Part shown: one piece after another, positions 16,714-25,174 of the stretch
Layout of the letters: each line of letters begins with the position of its first letter
Position numbering within the stretch: the first letter of the stretch is position 1
Source: Propionibacteriaceae bacterium
GTDB lineage: Bacteria > Actinomycetota > Actinomycetes > Propionibacteriales > Propionibacteriaceae
Assembly: GCA_016717345.1 (NCBI GenBank)
Contig: JADKFR010000013.1
Location: 62,001-126,000, forward strand
Direction of reading: 5' to 3'
Length of the DNA: 64,000 nucleotides
Position numbers and translations under genes: made by a program
The notes under the pieces: generated by a model
Database searches by the model: none
Told to the model about the DNA's origin: nothing
Seen by the model: only the letters and a program-made list of their open reading frames with translations

Positions 16714-17364
16714 TCAGCGGAGTACGACGAGAGCGATGGCGGCGAAGTGGCAGAGGGCTGCCGCGACCGTGCAGGCGTGGAAGATCTCGTGGAACCCGAA
16801 CCAGGTCGGCGACGGGTCCGGCTTCTTGCGCGCGTAGATCACCGCGCCGACGGTGTAGAACAGGCCGCCGATCGCGATCAGCAGGACGACCGCCGGGCCA
16901 CCAGAGGCCCAGAAGGCCCCGAGCCAGCCCAGGCCGGCCCACCCCATCAGGAGGTACAACACGACGTCCAGCCAGCGCGGGCGTTCTGGCCAGACCAACG
17001 TCACGCCGATCCCTACCACCGCCACCGACCAGATCAGGACGAGCAGGACCGTCGCCTGATCGGGGGTCAGCAGCACCAGCGCGAGGGGGGTGTAGGTGGC
17101 GGCGATGAACAGGAAGATGTTCGCGTGGTCGAAGCGGCGCAGCAGCCGCAACACGGGCGGCGACCAGGTTCCCCGGTGGTACACGGCGCTGGTGCCGAAA
17201 AGGACCAGCGATCCCGTCAGCCACACCGCGGCGCCCACCCGGCCCGCCAGCTGGGTGCCGAAGACGATGAGCAGGACGCCCCCGATGATCACCAGGGGAG
17301 TCATCCCGGCGTGCAGCCAGCCCCGCAGGATCGGCTTGCCCGATGCGTTCTGGACGGTCCCCAT
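16714..17364 (-). CDS. trhA: hemolysin III family membrane protein (PAQR/TrhA)
   Basis: A 216-residue protein with seven predicted membrane helices. PAQR/hemolysin III signatures are SAVYHRG, FDHANIFLFIAATYTP and GFHEIFHACT, containing the conserved Asp and His residues that line the metal site in this family. TrhA proteins affect membrane fluidity homeostasis. The gene is isolated: a terminator lies downstream, and a 91-base region upstream carries repeated TAACTTACG motifs. Confidence 0.88.
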   Translation of the reverse strand: MGTVQNASGKPILRGWLHAGMTPLVIIGGVLLIVFGTQLAGRVGAAVWLTGSLVLFGTSAVYHRGTWSPPVLRLLRRFDHANIFLFIAATYTPLALVLLTPDQATVLLVLIWSVAVVGIGVTLVWPERPRWLDVVLYLLMGWAGLGWLGAFWASGGPAVVLLIAIGGLFYTVGAVIYARKKPDPSPTWFGFHEIFHACTVAAALCHFAAIALVVLR

Positions 17365-17373
17365 GCCCTGACC

Positions 17374-17409
17374 TAACTTACGGTTGAGTAACTTACGCTT
17401 ACGTAGGTA
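17374..17409. promoter_or_regulatory. repeated TAACTTACG motifs, candidate operator
   Basis: TAACTTACG occurs at 17374-17382 and 17389-17397 (15-base period), followed by CTTACGTAGGTAG at 17398-17410. The repeats lie between the divergent trhA and Z-prenyl synthase genes, close to the trhA start. They look like binding sites for a regulator, possibly of the TetR type. Confidence 0.4.
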
Positions 17410-17455
17410 GGGTACCTCGCGGGCCTGGAGATGCCAAGGCAGCTAGAGTGCGAGC

Positions 17456-18265
17456 ATGTCGTGGGGGCAGCGCGTGCGGGCAGTCGGCAAGGCGCTCGTA
17501 CCCAAGGGCCTGATCTACTCCACCTATGAGCAGCGCCTGCTGCGAAACCTCGACCGCGAGCGGCTACCTCGGCATGTGGCAGTGCTGGCGGACGGAAACC
17601 GCCGCTGGGCTCGCGTGAACGCGCCTGGCCAGGAACTCGTGGTCGGCTACCGCGCCGGCGCCGACAAGCTCCGCGAGTTCGTCGGGTGGTGCGACGAGGT
17701 CGGCATCAGGGTCGTCACCTTGTGGGTGCTCTCGACGGAGAACCTGCGCCGCGCCGAGGCCGAGGAACTGAACCCGCTGCTGGAGGTCATCTGCGATTTG
17801 GTGATCGGGCTGGCCGAGACGGGCAGGTATTGCGTCCAGGTCGTGGGAGACCTCAACCTGCTCCCTGCCCCTATCTCTGCCGCGCTGCGGGCCGCCGAAG
17901 CCATCAGCGTCGGCAATGAGGGGATCCACGTCAACGTCGCGGTGTCCTACGGCGGACGCCGGGAGTTGCGGGACGCCGTCCGAAGCCTGCTGGCCGCGGA
18001 GGCGGACAAGGGGACGGACCTGGCCGACTTGGCCAGCACCCTTGAAATCGATCACATCTCCGAACACCTCTACACCGCCGGCCAACCGGACCCCGACCTG
18101 ATCATCCGAACCTCCGGCGAACAGCGGCTGTCGGGGTTCCTGATGTGGCAGTCGGCGCACAGCGAGTTCTATTTCTGCGAGGCCCTGTGGCCAGATTTCC
18201 GCAAGGTGGACTTCATCCGGGCGCTGCGCTCCTACGCCCAGCGGGAGCGCCGCTACGGTCGGTGA
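17456..18265 (+). CDS. short-chain Z-isoprenyl diphosphate synthase (UppS family, Rv1086-like)
   Basis: A 269-residue cis-prenyltransferase that condenses isopentenyl diphosphate onto an allylic diphosphate. The active-site motif is HVAVLADGNRRWAR (Asp46), with RRAEAEELNPLLEVI, NVAVSYGGRREL and the C-terminal RTSGEQRLSGFLMWQ. The variant ADGNRRWA rather than MDGNGRWA, and the RLSGFL ending, closely resemble mycobacterial Rv1086 (Z-farnesyl diphosphate synthase) rather than the long-chain UppS. The product chain length is therefore probably short, which should be tested. TAGAGT six bases before ATG 17456 suggests leaderless transcription. Confidence 0.88.
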   Translation: MSWGQRVRAVGKALVPKGLIYSTYEQRLLRNLDRERLPRHVAVLADGNRRWARVNAPGQELVVGYRAGADKLREFVGWCDEVGIRVVTLWVLSTENLRRAEAEELNPLLEVICDLVIGLAETGRYCVQVVGDLNLLPAPISAALRAAEAISVGNEGIHVNVAVSYGGRRELRDAVRSLLAAEADKGTDLADLASTLEIDHISEHLYTAGQPDPDLIIRTSGEQRLSGFLMWQSAHSEFYFCEALWPDFRKVDFIRALRSYAQRERRYGR

Positions 18266-18361
18266 AAACCAGGTGACAGCGCGTGTCGACTGGCCGCCGT
18301 GGCTTCGCGCTCACTTACTCTCAGGAGTGCGGCGGTACCCTCCGTCGTCCGGGAGGAAGCC

Positions 18362-18427
18362 ATGCGACGTCCAGCTCCGTTGAGCCAGACGTGCGGGCCT
18401 GAGCCAGGCCCCACACCCTCCGGCTAG
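18362..18427 (+). CDS. putative 21-residue leader ORF upstream of phoH2
   Basis: ATG at 18362 follows a good ribosome binding site (GGAGG at 18352-18356), which itself follows a TACCCT -10-like box at 18336-18341. The peptide starts MRRPAPLSQTCGPEPG and is Pro-rich. Between its stop (18425-18427) and phoH2 lies an inverted repeat (18407-18414 with 18438-18445). Mycobacterial phoH2 genes are reported to be preceded by a small antitoxin-like gene (phoAT), so this may be a regulatory ORF. Coding potential is unproven. Confidence 0.4.
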   Translation: MRRPAPLSQTCGPEPGPTPSG

Positions 18428-18445
18428 CCACCACCAGGTGGGGCC
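18407..18445 (+). promoter_or_regulatory. inverted repeat between leader ORF and phoH2
   Basis: Arms GGCCCCAC (18407-18414) and GTGGGGCC (18438-18445) are perfect complements separated by 23 bases; the loop contains the palindrome GGCTAGCC. It overlaps the end of the leader ORF, so ribosome movement over the leader could affect folding. Confidence 0.4.
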
Positions 18446-18482
18446 GGGCGACGAGGTGCGGCCCCCAGACAAGGACCCGATC

Positions 18483-19826
18483 GTGCCGCGTGTCACCACC
18501 ACCAGTTCCAGTCGGACGGCCTTCTCTGGCAGGACGGCGACCAAGACCTACGTCATCGACACCTCGGTGTTGCTGAGTGATCCGTTCGCGCTGCGCAACT
18601 TCGCCGAGCACGGGGTGGTCGTCCCCATCGTCGTGATCACCGAACTGGAAGCCAAGCGACATCATCCCGAGCTGGGCTACTTCGCGCGGACGGCGCTGCG
18701 CTTCCTGGACGACCTCCGCGTTCGCTACGGAAAGCTCGATGCGCCGATCCCGGTCAATGAGGTCGAAGGCTCGGTTCGGGTCGAGCTCAACCACACCGAT
18801 CCCCAGGTGCTGCCCCCCGGCTTCCGGTTGGGCGACAACGATTCCCGGATCCTGGCCGTCGCCTTGAACTACCGGGCTGAAGGCCACGACGTGGTGCTGG
18901 TCAGCAAGGATCTCCCGATGCGCGTCAAGGCCTCCGCCGTGGGGCTCGTCGCCGAGGAGTACCGGCACGAGATCGCCCCCGATACCGGATGGACGGGGAT
19001 GGCTGAGGTCGACGTCGAGGCGGCCACCATTGAGCGGCTCTACGCCGACGGCTCCGCGGTCGTGGCGGAGGCGGTGGACCTGCCCTGTCACACCGGAGTG
19101 GTGCTGCACGGGGGGACGTCGTCCGCCCTGGGTCGGGTGTTGCCGGACGGTGCGGTGCGGCTCATCAAGGGCGACCGGGACGCCTTCGGCATCCATGGGC
19201 GGTCGGCGGAGCAACGCGTGGCCCTCGACCTGCTGCTCGACCCTGCGGTGGGGATCATTTCGCTGGGGGGACGTGCCGGGACCGGCAAGTCGGCGCTGGC
19301 GCTGTGCGCCGGCCTGGAGGCCGTCCTCGAGCGTCGCCAGCACAAGAAGGTGATCGTCTTCCGCCCGCTGTACGCCGTGGGCGGCCAGGAGCTCGGCTAC
19401 CTGCCCGGCACCGAGGGCGAGAAGATGTCGCCCTGGGCCCAGGCGGTGTTCGACACGCTCGGCTCGGTGACCTCGAAGAATGTGATCGAGGAGGTGCTGG
19501 CCCGGGAACTGCTCGAGGTTCTCCCGCTCACGCATATCCGGGGTCGTTCGCTGCACGACGCCTTCGTGATCGTGGACGAGGCCCAGTCGTTGGAGCGCAA
19601 CGTCCTGCTCACGGTGCTGAGTCGGATCGGCCAGCAATCGCGGGTGGTCCTCACCCACGACGTGGCCCAGCGCGACAACCTGCGGGTCGGACGTCACGAC
19701 GGTGTGGTCGCTGTGGTGGAAAAACTCAAGGGCCATCCGCTGTTCGCCCACGTCACGCTGACCCGCTCCGAGCGGTCGCCGATCGCCGCCCTGGTCACCG
19801 AAATGCTCGAGGACATCGGCATCTGA
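18483..19826 (+). CDS. phoH2: PhoH2: PIN-domain/PhoH ATPase fusion
   Basis: A 447-residue protein combining two domains. An N-terminal PIN ribonuclease domain occupies about residues 20-150 (KTYVIDTSVLLSDP with Asp26, VVITELEAKR with Glu54, LGDNDSRILAVA). The C-terminal PhoH ATPase/helicase domain has Walker A GRAGTGKS near 262 and Walker B DAFVIVDEAQS. PhoH2 proteins couple RNA unwinding and cleavage. GTG 18483 has AAGGA at 18471-18475 upstream; the longer frame to 18438 would run into the hairpin. It is the last gene of the mca-to-phoH2 run shared in part with mycobacteria. Confidence 0.9.
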   Translation: MPRVTTTSSSRTAFSGRTATKTYVIDTSVLLSDPFALRNFAEHGVVVPIVVITELEAKRHHPELGYFARTALRFLDDLRVRYGKLDAPIPVNEVEGSVRVELNHTDPQVLPPGFRLGDNDSRILAVALNYRAEGHDVVLVSKDLPMRVKASAVGLVAEEYRHEIAPDTGWTGMAEVDVEAATIERLYADGSAVVAEAVDLPCHTGVVLHGGTSSALGRVLPDGAVRLIKGDRDAFGIHGRSAEQRVALDLLLDPAVGIISLGGRAGTGKSALALCAGLEAVLERRQHKKVIVFRPLYAVGGQELGYLPGTEGEKMSPWAQAVFDTLGSVTSKNVIEEVLARELLEVLPLTHIRGRSLHDAFVIVDEAQSLERNVLLTVLSRIGQQSRVVLTHDVAQRDNLRVGRHDGVVAVVEKLKGHPLFAHVTLTRSERSPIAALVTEMLEDIGI

Positions 19827-19936
19827 CGCCGGACCACTCGCTGGCTGGACACCCGGCGATCCCGAGGACGTGGGACGCCTTTCCCGGAGCTTGGGGCGGC
19901 AGGGCCGGACTCGTCGCGTCAGGGCTCCCAGTGCGT

Positions 19937-19942
19937 TAGGGT
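19937..19942 (+). promoter_or_regulatory. leaderless -10 box (TAGGGT) before short ORF 19950
   Basis: TAGGGT, seven bases, then GTG 19950. It probably drives the downstream acetyltransferase gene as well. Confidence 0.4.
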
Positions 19943-19949
19943 CGGCGGC

Positions 19950-20009
19950 GTGAGCATGCTCGCGACACCGTCCTGGAGTTGGGACACCGTGCTCCCTCGA
20001 TCCCTCTGA
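19950..20009 (+). CDS. putative 19-codon leaderless ORF before the acetyltransferase gene
   Basis: GTG at 19950 opens a frame VSMLATPSWSWDTVLPRSL ending at TGA 20007-20009, 18 bases before the acetyltransferase ATG. A TAGGGT box sits at leaderless spacing. The rest of the 200-base gap after phoH2 shows nothing. It may be a regulatory leader or chance. Confidence 0.25.
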   Translation: MSMLATPSWSWDTVLPRSL

Positions 20010-20027
20010 TCTGAAAGGTCCGCGCTC

Positions 20028-20732
20028 ATGGCCGACATCCAGGTGGCCCGTCCCAATCAGTTGGCCGACATCTACGACAGGATCCTCGCGCGCTCGTTCC
20101 CCTCCGACGAACTGGTGGACCGCGCGACCTTCCTCACCTACGCCACCTGGGGCGAGGTGCTGGTGAGCGCGGACGACCTGGAGCAGGTCGCCGCCGTGGC
20201 CGTGGCCGACTACTCCTCGGCCACCCAACTCCTGCTGGTGGAGTACCTGGCGGTGGCCCCCGAATCGCGCGAGGGCGGCTCGGGCCGCAAACTCCTCAAG
20301 GCGGCCCAGAAGCGCTGGTCCGAACTGATGGCGCCGGGAGCCTTCCTGGCCGAGTTGGAGCGTCCCGAAGGCCACGTGGCGAGCGCAGAATTCGGCGACC
20401 CGGTGCGGCGGCTGAAGTTCTACCAACGTCTCGGCTACAAGGCCCTCGCCCTGCCGTACTACCAGCCGGCGCTGTCGCCGGAGGGTCGCGCGGTGATGGA
20501 CCTCGTGCTGGTCGTACTGGTCAACGACCCCGAGTGGGCCAGTGCGGACGGGGCACGGTTCACCGAGGGTGCGCGCCTGGAAGCCCTGCTTCTGGAACGG
20601 ATGCCGGCCCCGGCTCCGGGCGAAGAGGCGGCCTGGGCGGCGCTGATGGAAGCCACCCGGAACCCGGAGGGAATCGAACTGGTCGAGCTTTCCGACCTGT
20701 CGCAGGTGCCGCGCAGCGTTCCGGTCTCCTGA
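20028..20732 (+). CDS. GNAT-like acetyltransferase
   Basis: A 234-residue protein. The core VEYLAVAPESREGGSGRKLLKAAQKRW resembles GNAT motif A, and RRLKFYQRLGYKALALPYY resembles motif B, including the usual F/YxxxGF/Y helix. The rest (GARLEALLLERMPAPAPGEEAAW) is not a standard GNAT part. The substrate is unknown. It is preceded by a 19-codon ORF and followed by the VOC gene after 90 bases. Confidence 0.65.
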   Translation: MADIQVARPNQLADIYDRILARSFPSDELVDRATFLTYATWGEVLVSADDLEQVAAVAVADYSSATQLLLVEYLAVAPESREGGSGRKLLKAAQKRWSELMAPGAFLAELERPEGHVASAEFGDPVRRLKFYQRLGYKALALPYYQPALSPEGRAVMDLVLVVLVNDPEWASADGARFTEGARLEALLLERMPAPAPGEEAAWAALMEATRNPEGIELVELSDLSQVPRSVPVS

Positions 20733-20822
20733 GGTACGTCCGGCGCTACGGGGGAGCCTCCCTTTCAGAATGTCGGTGGCGCGACGCACAATGGGCCCCA
20801 CCAAACCAGAAGGAGGAACACG

Positions 20823-21245
20823 ATGGCCGTGCTCAACCCGTACCTGAGTTTTCGTGGCAACGCCCGGGAGGCGATGGAGTTCTACCGGGGGGTGTTCGGT
20901 GGCGACCTCGTCCTGTCTACGTTCGGCGAGGCCCAGATGCCCGGCATCGCCGCCGAGGAGGCGGACCTCGTCATGCATGGCCAACTCACGACGACGGCCG
21001 GCTTCACCCTGATGGGATCGGACGTTCCGGCGTCCATGCCGCTGGCTGCCGGGAGCAGCATCACGGTCTCCATCAGCGGTGACGAGGTAGAGGAGATCCG
21101 TGGCTACTGGGACGGCCTGGCCGACGGCGGCCAGGTGACCCTGCCGCTCGAACAGGCGCCCTGGGGCGATTTCTTCGGCCAACTGACCGATCGCTTCGGG
21201 ACGAACTGGATGGTCAACATCGCTGGGGGTGGCGCTACCGGCTGA
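20823..21245 (+). CDS. VOC superfamily protein (PhnB-like)
   Basis: A 140-residue glyoxalase/bleomycin-resistance/dioxygenase-fold protein. PhnB-type signatures are LNPYLSFRGNAREAMEFYRGVFGG at the start and APWGDFFGQLTDRFGTNWMVN at the end. The subgroup commonly lacks a known substrate and may not bind metal. A strong ribosome binding site AGGAGG (20811-20816) precedes ATG 20823. It converges on xseB with a 49-base gap. Confidence 0.85.
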   Translation: MAVLNPYLSFRGNAREAMEFYRGVFGGDLVLSTFGEAQMPGIAAEEADLVMHGQLTTTAGFTLMGSDVPASMPLAAGSSITVSISGDEVEEIRGYWDGLADGGQVTLPLEQAPWGDFFGQLTDRFGTNWMVNIAGGGATG

Positions 21246-21294
21246 CCGCTCGACCGGCTGCCCGGCTCGTGGTGCGTTCGGGCCGGGCAGGAGG

Positions 21295-21510
21295 TCAGTG
21301 GGACGCCGGGTTCCGCCCGTCTACGGGCTTGGCCTGCTCAATCCGCTGGCGGGCGCTGGTCAGCCACTCCTCGCAGATCCCCGCCAGTTTCTCTCCCCGC
21401 TCCCACAGTTCCATGGACTGCGACAGCGCGACGTTGCCGGATTCAAGCTGGCGGACGACCTCGATGAGTTGCTCGCGGGCTTCTTCGTAGCTCAGTTCGG
21501 GCGTACTCAT
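21295..21510 (-). CDS. xseB: exodeoxyribonuclease VII small subunit
   Basis: A 71-residue helical protein with the family pattern LSYEEAREQLIEVVRQLESG, LSQSMELWERGEKL and the C-terminal ARQRIEQA. It forms the multi-copy small subunit of exonuclease VII with XseA, degrading single-stranded DNA to oligonucleotides. Its ATG overlaps the xseA stop by four bases. Confidence 0.95.
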   Translation of the reverse strand: MSTPELSYEEAREQLIEVVRQLESGNVALSQSMELWERGEKLAGICEEWLTSARQRIEQAKPVDGRNPASH

Positions 21511-22733
21511 GGCCCCTCCTGTGTTTCGATGCTGTGTACGGTGACGTGCAGGCGCCCGTCCGCCACCCGAGCGGCGATCGCGGCGCCCGCCGAGGTGTCG
21601 GCCACCGAACTGACGGTGTCCCCGGAGGCGTCCACGAGGATGGCGTAGCCCCGCTGGAGCGTCGCCCGAGGTGACATGGCGCGGACTCGGCTGGCGGACT
21701 GGCTGATGAAGTTCGCCTCCTCACGCAGGCGCTGTTCGATGGCCCGGGTGAGCCGCGACCGAGCGGTGGACACCCGTTCGAGGTGTATCTCCAGCGTGGC
21801 CGACGGGTCCCGCAGCACCGGCCGGGTCCGCAACTCAGCGAGCCGGCGGGTCTCGTTGGCCAGGCGCGTCAGGACCGCAGTGCGAATTCTGGTGCGCGCC
21901 TCGCTGAGCCGGGAGGCCTCCTCGCGCGCGTCCGGCACCACCCGCTTGGCCGCGTCGGTGGGGGTGGAGGCTCTCAGGTCGGCCACCAGGTCAAGGATCG
22001 GAGTGTCGGTTTCGTGGCCGATCGCGCTCACGACCGGGGTTGTGCAGGCATGAACGGCCCGCACCAGCGTCTCGTCGCTGAACGGCAGCAGGTCCTCCAG
22101 TGAGCCGCCGCCGCGGGCGATGATGATGACGTCCACCCCGGGGGTGGCAGCCAGCGCCCGGAGCGCGTGGACGATCTCTTCGACGGCCTGGGTTCCCTGG
22201 ACGAGGGTGTGACGCACGTCGAGGACGGCCGCCGGCCAACGCCGTGCGATGTTCTCCACCACGTCGCGCTCCGCCGCGCTCCCGGCCCCGGTGATCAGGC
22301 CGATGCGGCGCGGCAGGAGCGGCAGACGTCGTTTCAGGGCCGGGTCGAACAACCCTTCGGCCTGCAACATGCGTTTGCGTTGTTCGATGGCGGCCAGGAG
22401 CCGGCCCTCACCCGTGGGACGCAATTCGCGGCACTCGAAGGTGAGGGAGCCCGACTTCGTCCAGATCGTGGGTTTCACCCACGCGGCCACCATCGTCCCC
22501 TCGGCCAGCGGACCTGCCGCATCCAGCACTGCGGCAGAGGTGGACAGCGTCACCGACACTTCGGCGAGCTTGTCCCGCAGGGTGAGGTACTGCGTCACCG
22601 CTCCACTGCGGCGCTTGACCTCGATCAGTTGGCCCTCGACCCACACGGGTCCTAGGCGCTCCACCCAGTCCTTGACGGCGCCCACGATCACCCGCAGCGG
22701 CTGCGGGGCGTCCGGTGAACTCGGCAAAGCCAT
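21507..22733 (-). CDS. xseA: exodeoxyribonuclease VII large subunit
   Basis: A 408-residue nuclease subunit. It has an OB-fold N-terminus (VWVEGQLIEVKRRSGAVTQYLTL), the catalytic region IGLITGAGSAAERDV, VDVIIIARGGGSLEDLLPFSDE and VSAIGHETDTPILDLVADLRASTPTDAA, then a coiled-coil region and the end SPRATLQRGYAIL. These are typical for XseA, slightly short at the coiled coil. It is first in the two-gene unit with xseB and is divergent from ispH, 56 bases apart. Confidence 0.96.
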   Translation of the reverse strand: MALPSSPDAPQPLRVIVGAVKDWVERLGPVWVEGQLIEVKRRSGAVTQYLTLRDKLAEVSVTLSTSAAVLDAAGPLAEGTMVAAWVKPTIWTKSGSLTFECRELRPTGEGRLLAAIEQRKRMLQAEGLFDPALKRRLPLLPRRIGLITGAGSAAERDVVENIARRWPAAVLDVRHTLVQGTQAVEEIVHALRALAATPGVDVIIIARGGGSLEDLLPFSDETLVRAVHACTTPVVSAIGHETDTPILDLVADLRASTPTDAAKRVVPDAREEASRLSEARTRIRTAVLTRLANETRRLAELRTRPVLRDPSATLEIHLERVSTARSRLTRAIEQRLREEANFISQSASRVRAMSPRATLQRGYAILVDASGDTVSSVADTSAGAAIAARVADGRLHVTVHSIETQEGP

Positions 22734-22789
22734 GGCGTCAGCCTAAGGCCCGCCGAGAAGCGGTGCGCCGGGCACCTAGACTGGCGAGC

Positions 22790-23761
22790 ATGATTGAGGC
22801 TTCAGCCAAACGGGTCGTGGTGGCCGCGCCGCGCGGGTACTGCGCCGGGGTGGACCGTGCGGTCGTCACCGTCGAGAAGGCGTTGGACGTGTACGGACCA
22901 CCGGTCTACGTCCGCAAGCAGATCGTGCACAACCGACACGTCGTCGAAACCCTGGAGTCGCGGGGAGCAATCTTCGTCGAGGAGCTCGACGAAGTCCCGA
23001 CCGGTGCGACGGTGGTGTTCTCGGCCCACGGAGTCTCTCCGGCGGTTCATGCCGAAGCCGAAGTGCGCGGTTTGAAGACGATCGACGCGACCTGCCCGCT
23101 GGTGACCAAGGTGCACAACGAGGCACGACGCTTCGCCGCCCAGGACATCCAGATCCTGCTGATCGGACACAGCGGGCACGAAGAGGTTGAAGGAACCGCA
23201 GGTGAGGCCCCCGAGCACATCACCCTCGTCGAGCACCCCGACGACGTGCCTGGGGTGGAGGTCGCCGATCCGACCAAGGTGGCCTGGCTGAGCCAAACCA
23301 CCCTGAGCGTGGACGAGACCTGGGCGACGGTCTCGCGGCTGCGGGAGAAGTTCCCCGCGCTGATGGATCCGCCCAGTGACGACATCTGCTACGCCACCCA
23401 GAACCGCCAGTCAGCCGTCAAGCAGATCGCCGTCGGTGCGGATCTCGTGATCGTGGTGGGCTCGTCGAACTCGTCGAACTCGGTGAGGCTGGTCGAAGTG
23501 GCCCTCGAGGCCGGTGCCAGGGCCTCTCATCGCGTCGACAACGCGTCCGAGATCGACCTGGCGTGGCTTGAGGGGGTCACCACGGTCGGCGTGACCTCGG
23601 GCGCTTCGGTGCCGGACGAGCTCGTCCAAGGGGTTCTTGCCCTCCTGGCCGATCACGGCTTCCCGCCTGCTGTCGAAGAGGTGCTGACCGAGGAGAACCT
23701 GGTGTTCGCCCTGCCGCCGGAACTCCGCAAGGACCTGCGCCGCCAGACCGTCGGGGACTGA
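22790..23761 (+). CDS. ispH: 4-hydroxy-3-methylbut-2-enyl diphosphate reductase (IspH)
   Basis: A 323-residue iron-sulfur enzyme producing isopentenyl and dimethylallyl diphosphate, the last step of the MEP pathway. The three cluster cysteines are Cys18 (RGYCAGV), Cys102 (DATCPLVTK) and Cys200 (DICYATQNRQ); SSNSSNSVRLVEVA near the end is the substrate-binding SxN region. ATG 22790 is seven bases after TAGACT (22777-22782), a leaderless start; a longer frame upstream overlaps xseA and is rejected. Confidence 0.96.
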   Translation: MIEASAKRVVVAAPRGYCAGVDRAVVTVEKALDVYGPPVYVRKQIVHNRHVVETLESRGAIFVEELDEVPTGATVVFSAHGVSPAVHAEAEVRGLKTIDATCPLVTKVHNEARRFAAQDIQILLIGHSGHEEVEGTAGEAPEHITLVEHPDDVPGVEVADPTKVAWLSQTTLSVDETWATVSRLREKFPALMDPPSDDICYATQNRQSAVKQIAVGADLVIVVGSSNSSNSVRLVEVALEAGARASHRVDNASEIDLAWLEGVTTVGVTSGASVPDELVQGVLALLADHGFPPAVEEVLTEENLVFALPPELRKDLRRQTVGD

Positions 23762-23792
23762 CGGCGAGGTCGTGGTCGGGGGCTCCGAGGTC

Positions 23793-25097
23793 TCAGACCA
23801 GGAAGCGATAGAACGGGCTGTCTGAGGCCACCACTTCGAAGCTGATCGGACTGGAGTCCAACCGCAGCAGCAGGTCCGCCAGCGAAGCGGGGTCGCCCAG
23901 TTCGATGCCCACCAGCGCCGGCCCGGTTTCGCGGTTGCTGCGCTTGACGTACTCGAACAGGGTGATGTCGTCCTCGGGGCCGAGAATCTCGTCGAGGAAG
24001 CGGCGCAGCGCGCCTGGTTCCTGCGGGAAGTTCACCAGGAAGTAGTGCTTGCGACCCTCGTAGACCAGAGCTCGCTCGACGATCTCGGCGTAGCGCGACA
24101 CGTCGTTGTTTCCACCGGAGATGATCGCGACCACGGTCTGCCCGGGGGTGGGATGGAACAGCCCGAGGCTGGCGGTGGTGAGCGCGCCGGCAGGCTCGGC
24201 GATGATGCCTTCGGTCTGGTAGAGCTCCAGCATCTCGCTGCAGATGCGTCCTTCGGGGACGGTCAGCATAGCTGGCCGGTGCCGCAGGGCGACGGCGAGG
24301 GTGATGTCGCCGGCCCGCCCCACTGCAGCCCCGTCGGCAAACGTGTCGAGGTGCTGCAGGTCGCGCGGTTCGCCGGCGTCCAGAGCCACGGCCAGGGTCG
24401 GCGCCCCGGCCGGCTCGACGCCGATCACCCTGGTTTCGGGGTGGTGCTCGGCCATCCAGGTCAGGCAGCCCGCCAGCATTCCGCCACCCCCCACGGGGAC
24501 CAGGAGGACGTCAGGAGCCTTCCCGAACTGCTCGACGATCTCCCTGGCGACGGTGCCCTGGCCGGCGATGGTGCGCGGATCGTCGAAGGCGGGGACGATG
24601 CTGGCGCCGGTACGTGCCGCCTCGACCCTCGCGGCGGCAGCGGCGTCGTCGTAGGTGTCGCCGGTGACCACCAGTTCGATCAGGCCCTCGCCGAGCGCCC
24701 GCATGCGGTCACGCTTTTGGCGTGGCGTGGTGCTGGGGACGAAGATCCGCCCGCGAATTCCCAAGCGGGCGCACGCGAAGGCGACACCTTGGCCGTGGTT
24801 GCCGGCGCTGGCGCAGATGACCCCGGCAGCGCGCTCGGCTTCCCCCAGTTGGGCGATCAGGTTGTAGGCGCCGCGGATCTTGTAGGACCGGACCGGTTGG
24901 AGGTCTTCGCGCTTCAGCCAAACGAACGCGCCGGTCCGCTGGCTCAGCCGCTCGTTGAGCTGTAGCGGCGTGCGCACGGCGACTCCCTCAAGCCTCGCCG
25001 CAGCTGCCTCGATGTCCGCCACGGTGGGTCCGCTGGGACGCGCGGTGGGTTCGCTGGGCTCCTCGGAGGCGGCGGTCGGGTTGGTCACAGGCGCCAT
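23793..25097 (-). CDS. ilvA: threonine ammonia-lyase (threonine dehydratase)
   Basis: A 434-residue PLP enzyme converting threonine to 2-oxobutanoate, the entry to isoleucine synthesis. PLP Lys73 lies in LQPVRSYKIRGAYN; the phosphate-binding loop appears as PVGGGGMLAGCL. The C-terminal ACT-like domain (RKHYFLVNFPQEPGALRRFL) is the single regulatory domain typical of the actinobacterial biosynthetic type. The first 25 residues are a Pro/Thr/Ser extension of low complexity, so a later start is possible. No ilv genes adjoin it. Confidence 0.92.
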   Translation of the reverse strand: MAPVTNPTAASEEPSEPTARPSGPTVADIEAAAARLEGVAVRTPLQLNERLSQRTGAFVWLKREDLQPVRSYKIRGAYNLIAQLGEAERAAGVICASAGNHGQGVAFACARLGIRGRIFVPSTTPRQKRDRMRALGEGLIELVVTGDTYDDAAAAARVEAARTGASIVPAFDDPRTIAGQGTVAREIVEQFGKAPDVLLVPVGGGGMLAGCLTWMAEHHPETRVIGVEPAGAPTLAVALDAGEPRDLQHLDTFADGAAVGRAGDITLAVALRHRPAMLTVPEGRICSEMLELYQTEGIIAEPAGALTTASLGLFHPTPGQTVVAIISGGNNDVSRYAEIVERALVYEGRKHYFLVNFPQEPGALRRFLDEILGPEDDITLFEYVKRSNRETGPALVGIELGDPASLADLLLRLDSSPISFEVVASDSPFYRFLV

Positions 25098-25174
25098 TGT
25101 GTCACCAGCGTCGGGACTGGAACCGTCCCTGCCGCCGGTGGCTGCCGCGTCGGGGCGCGCACCGGCTGGCGTGG

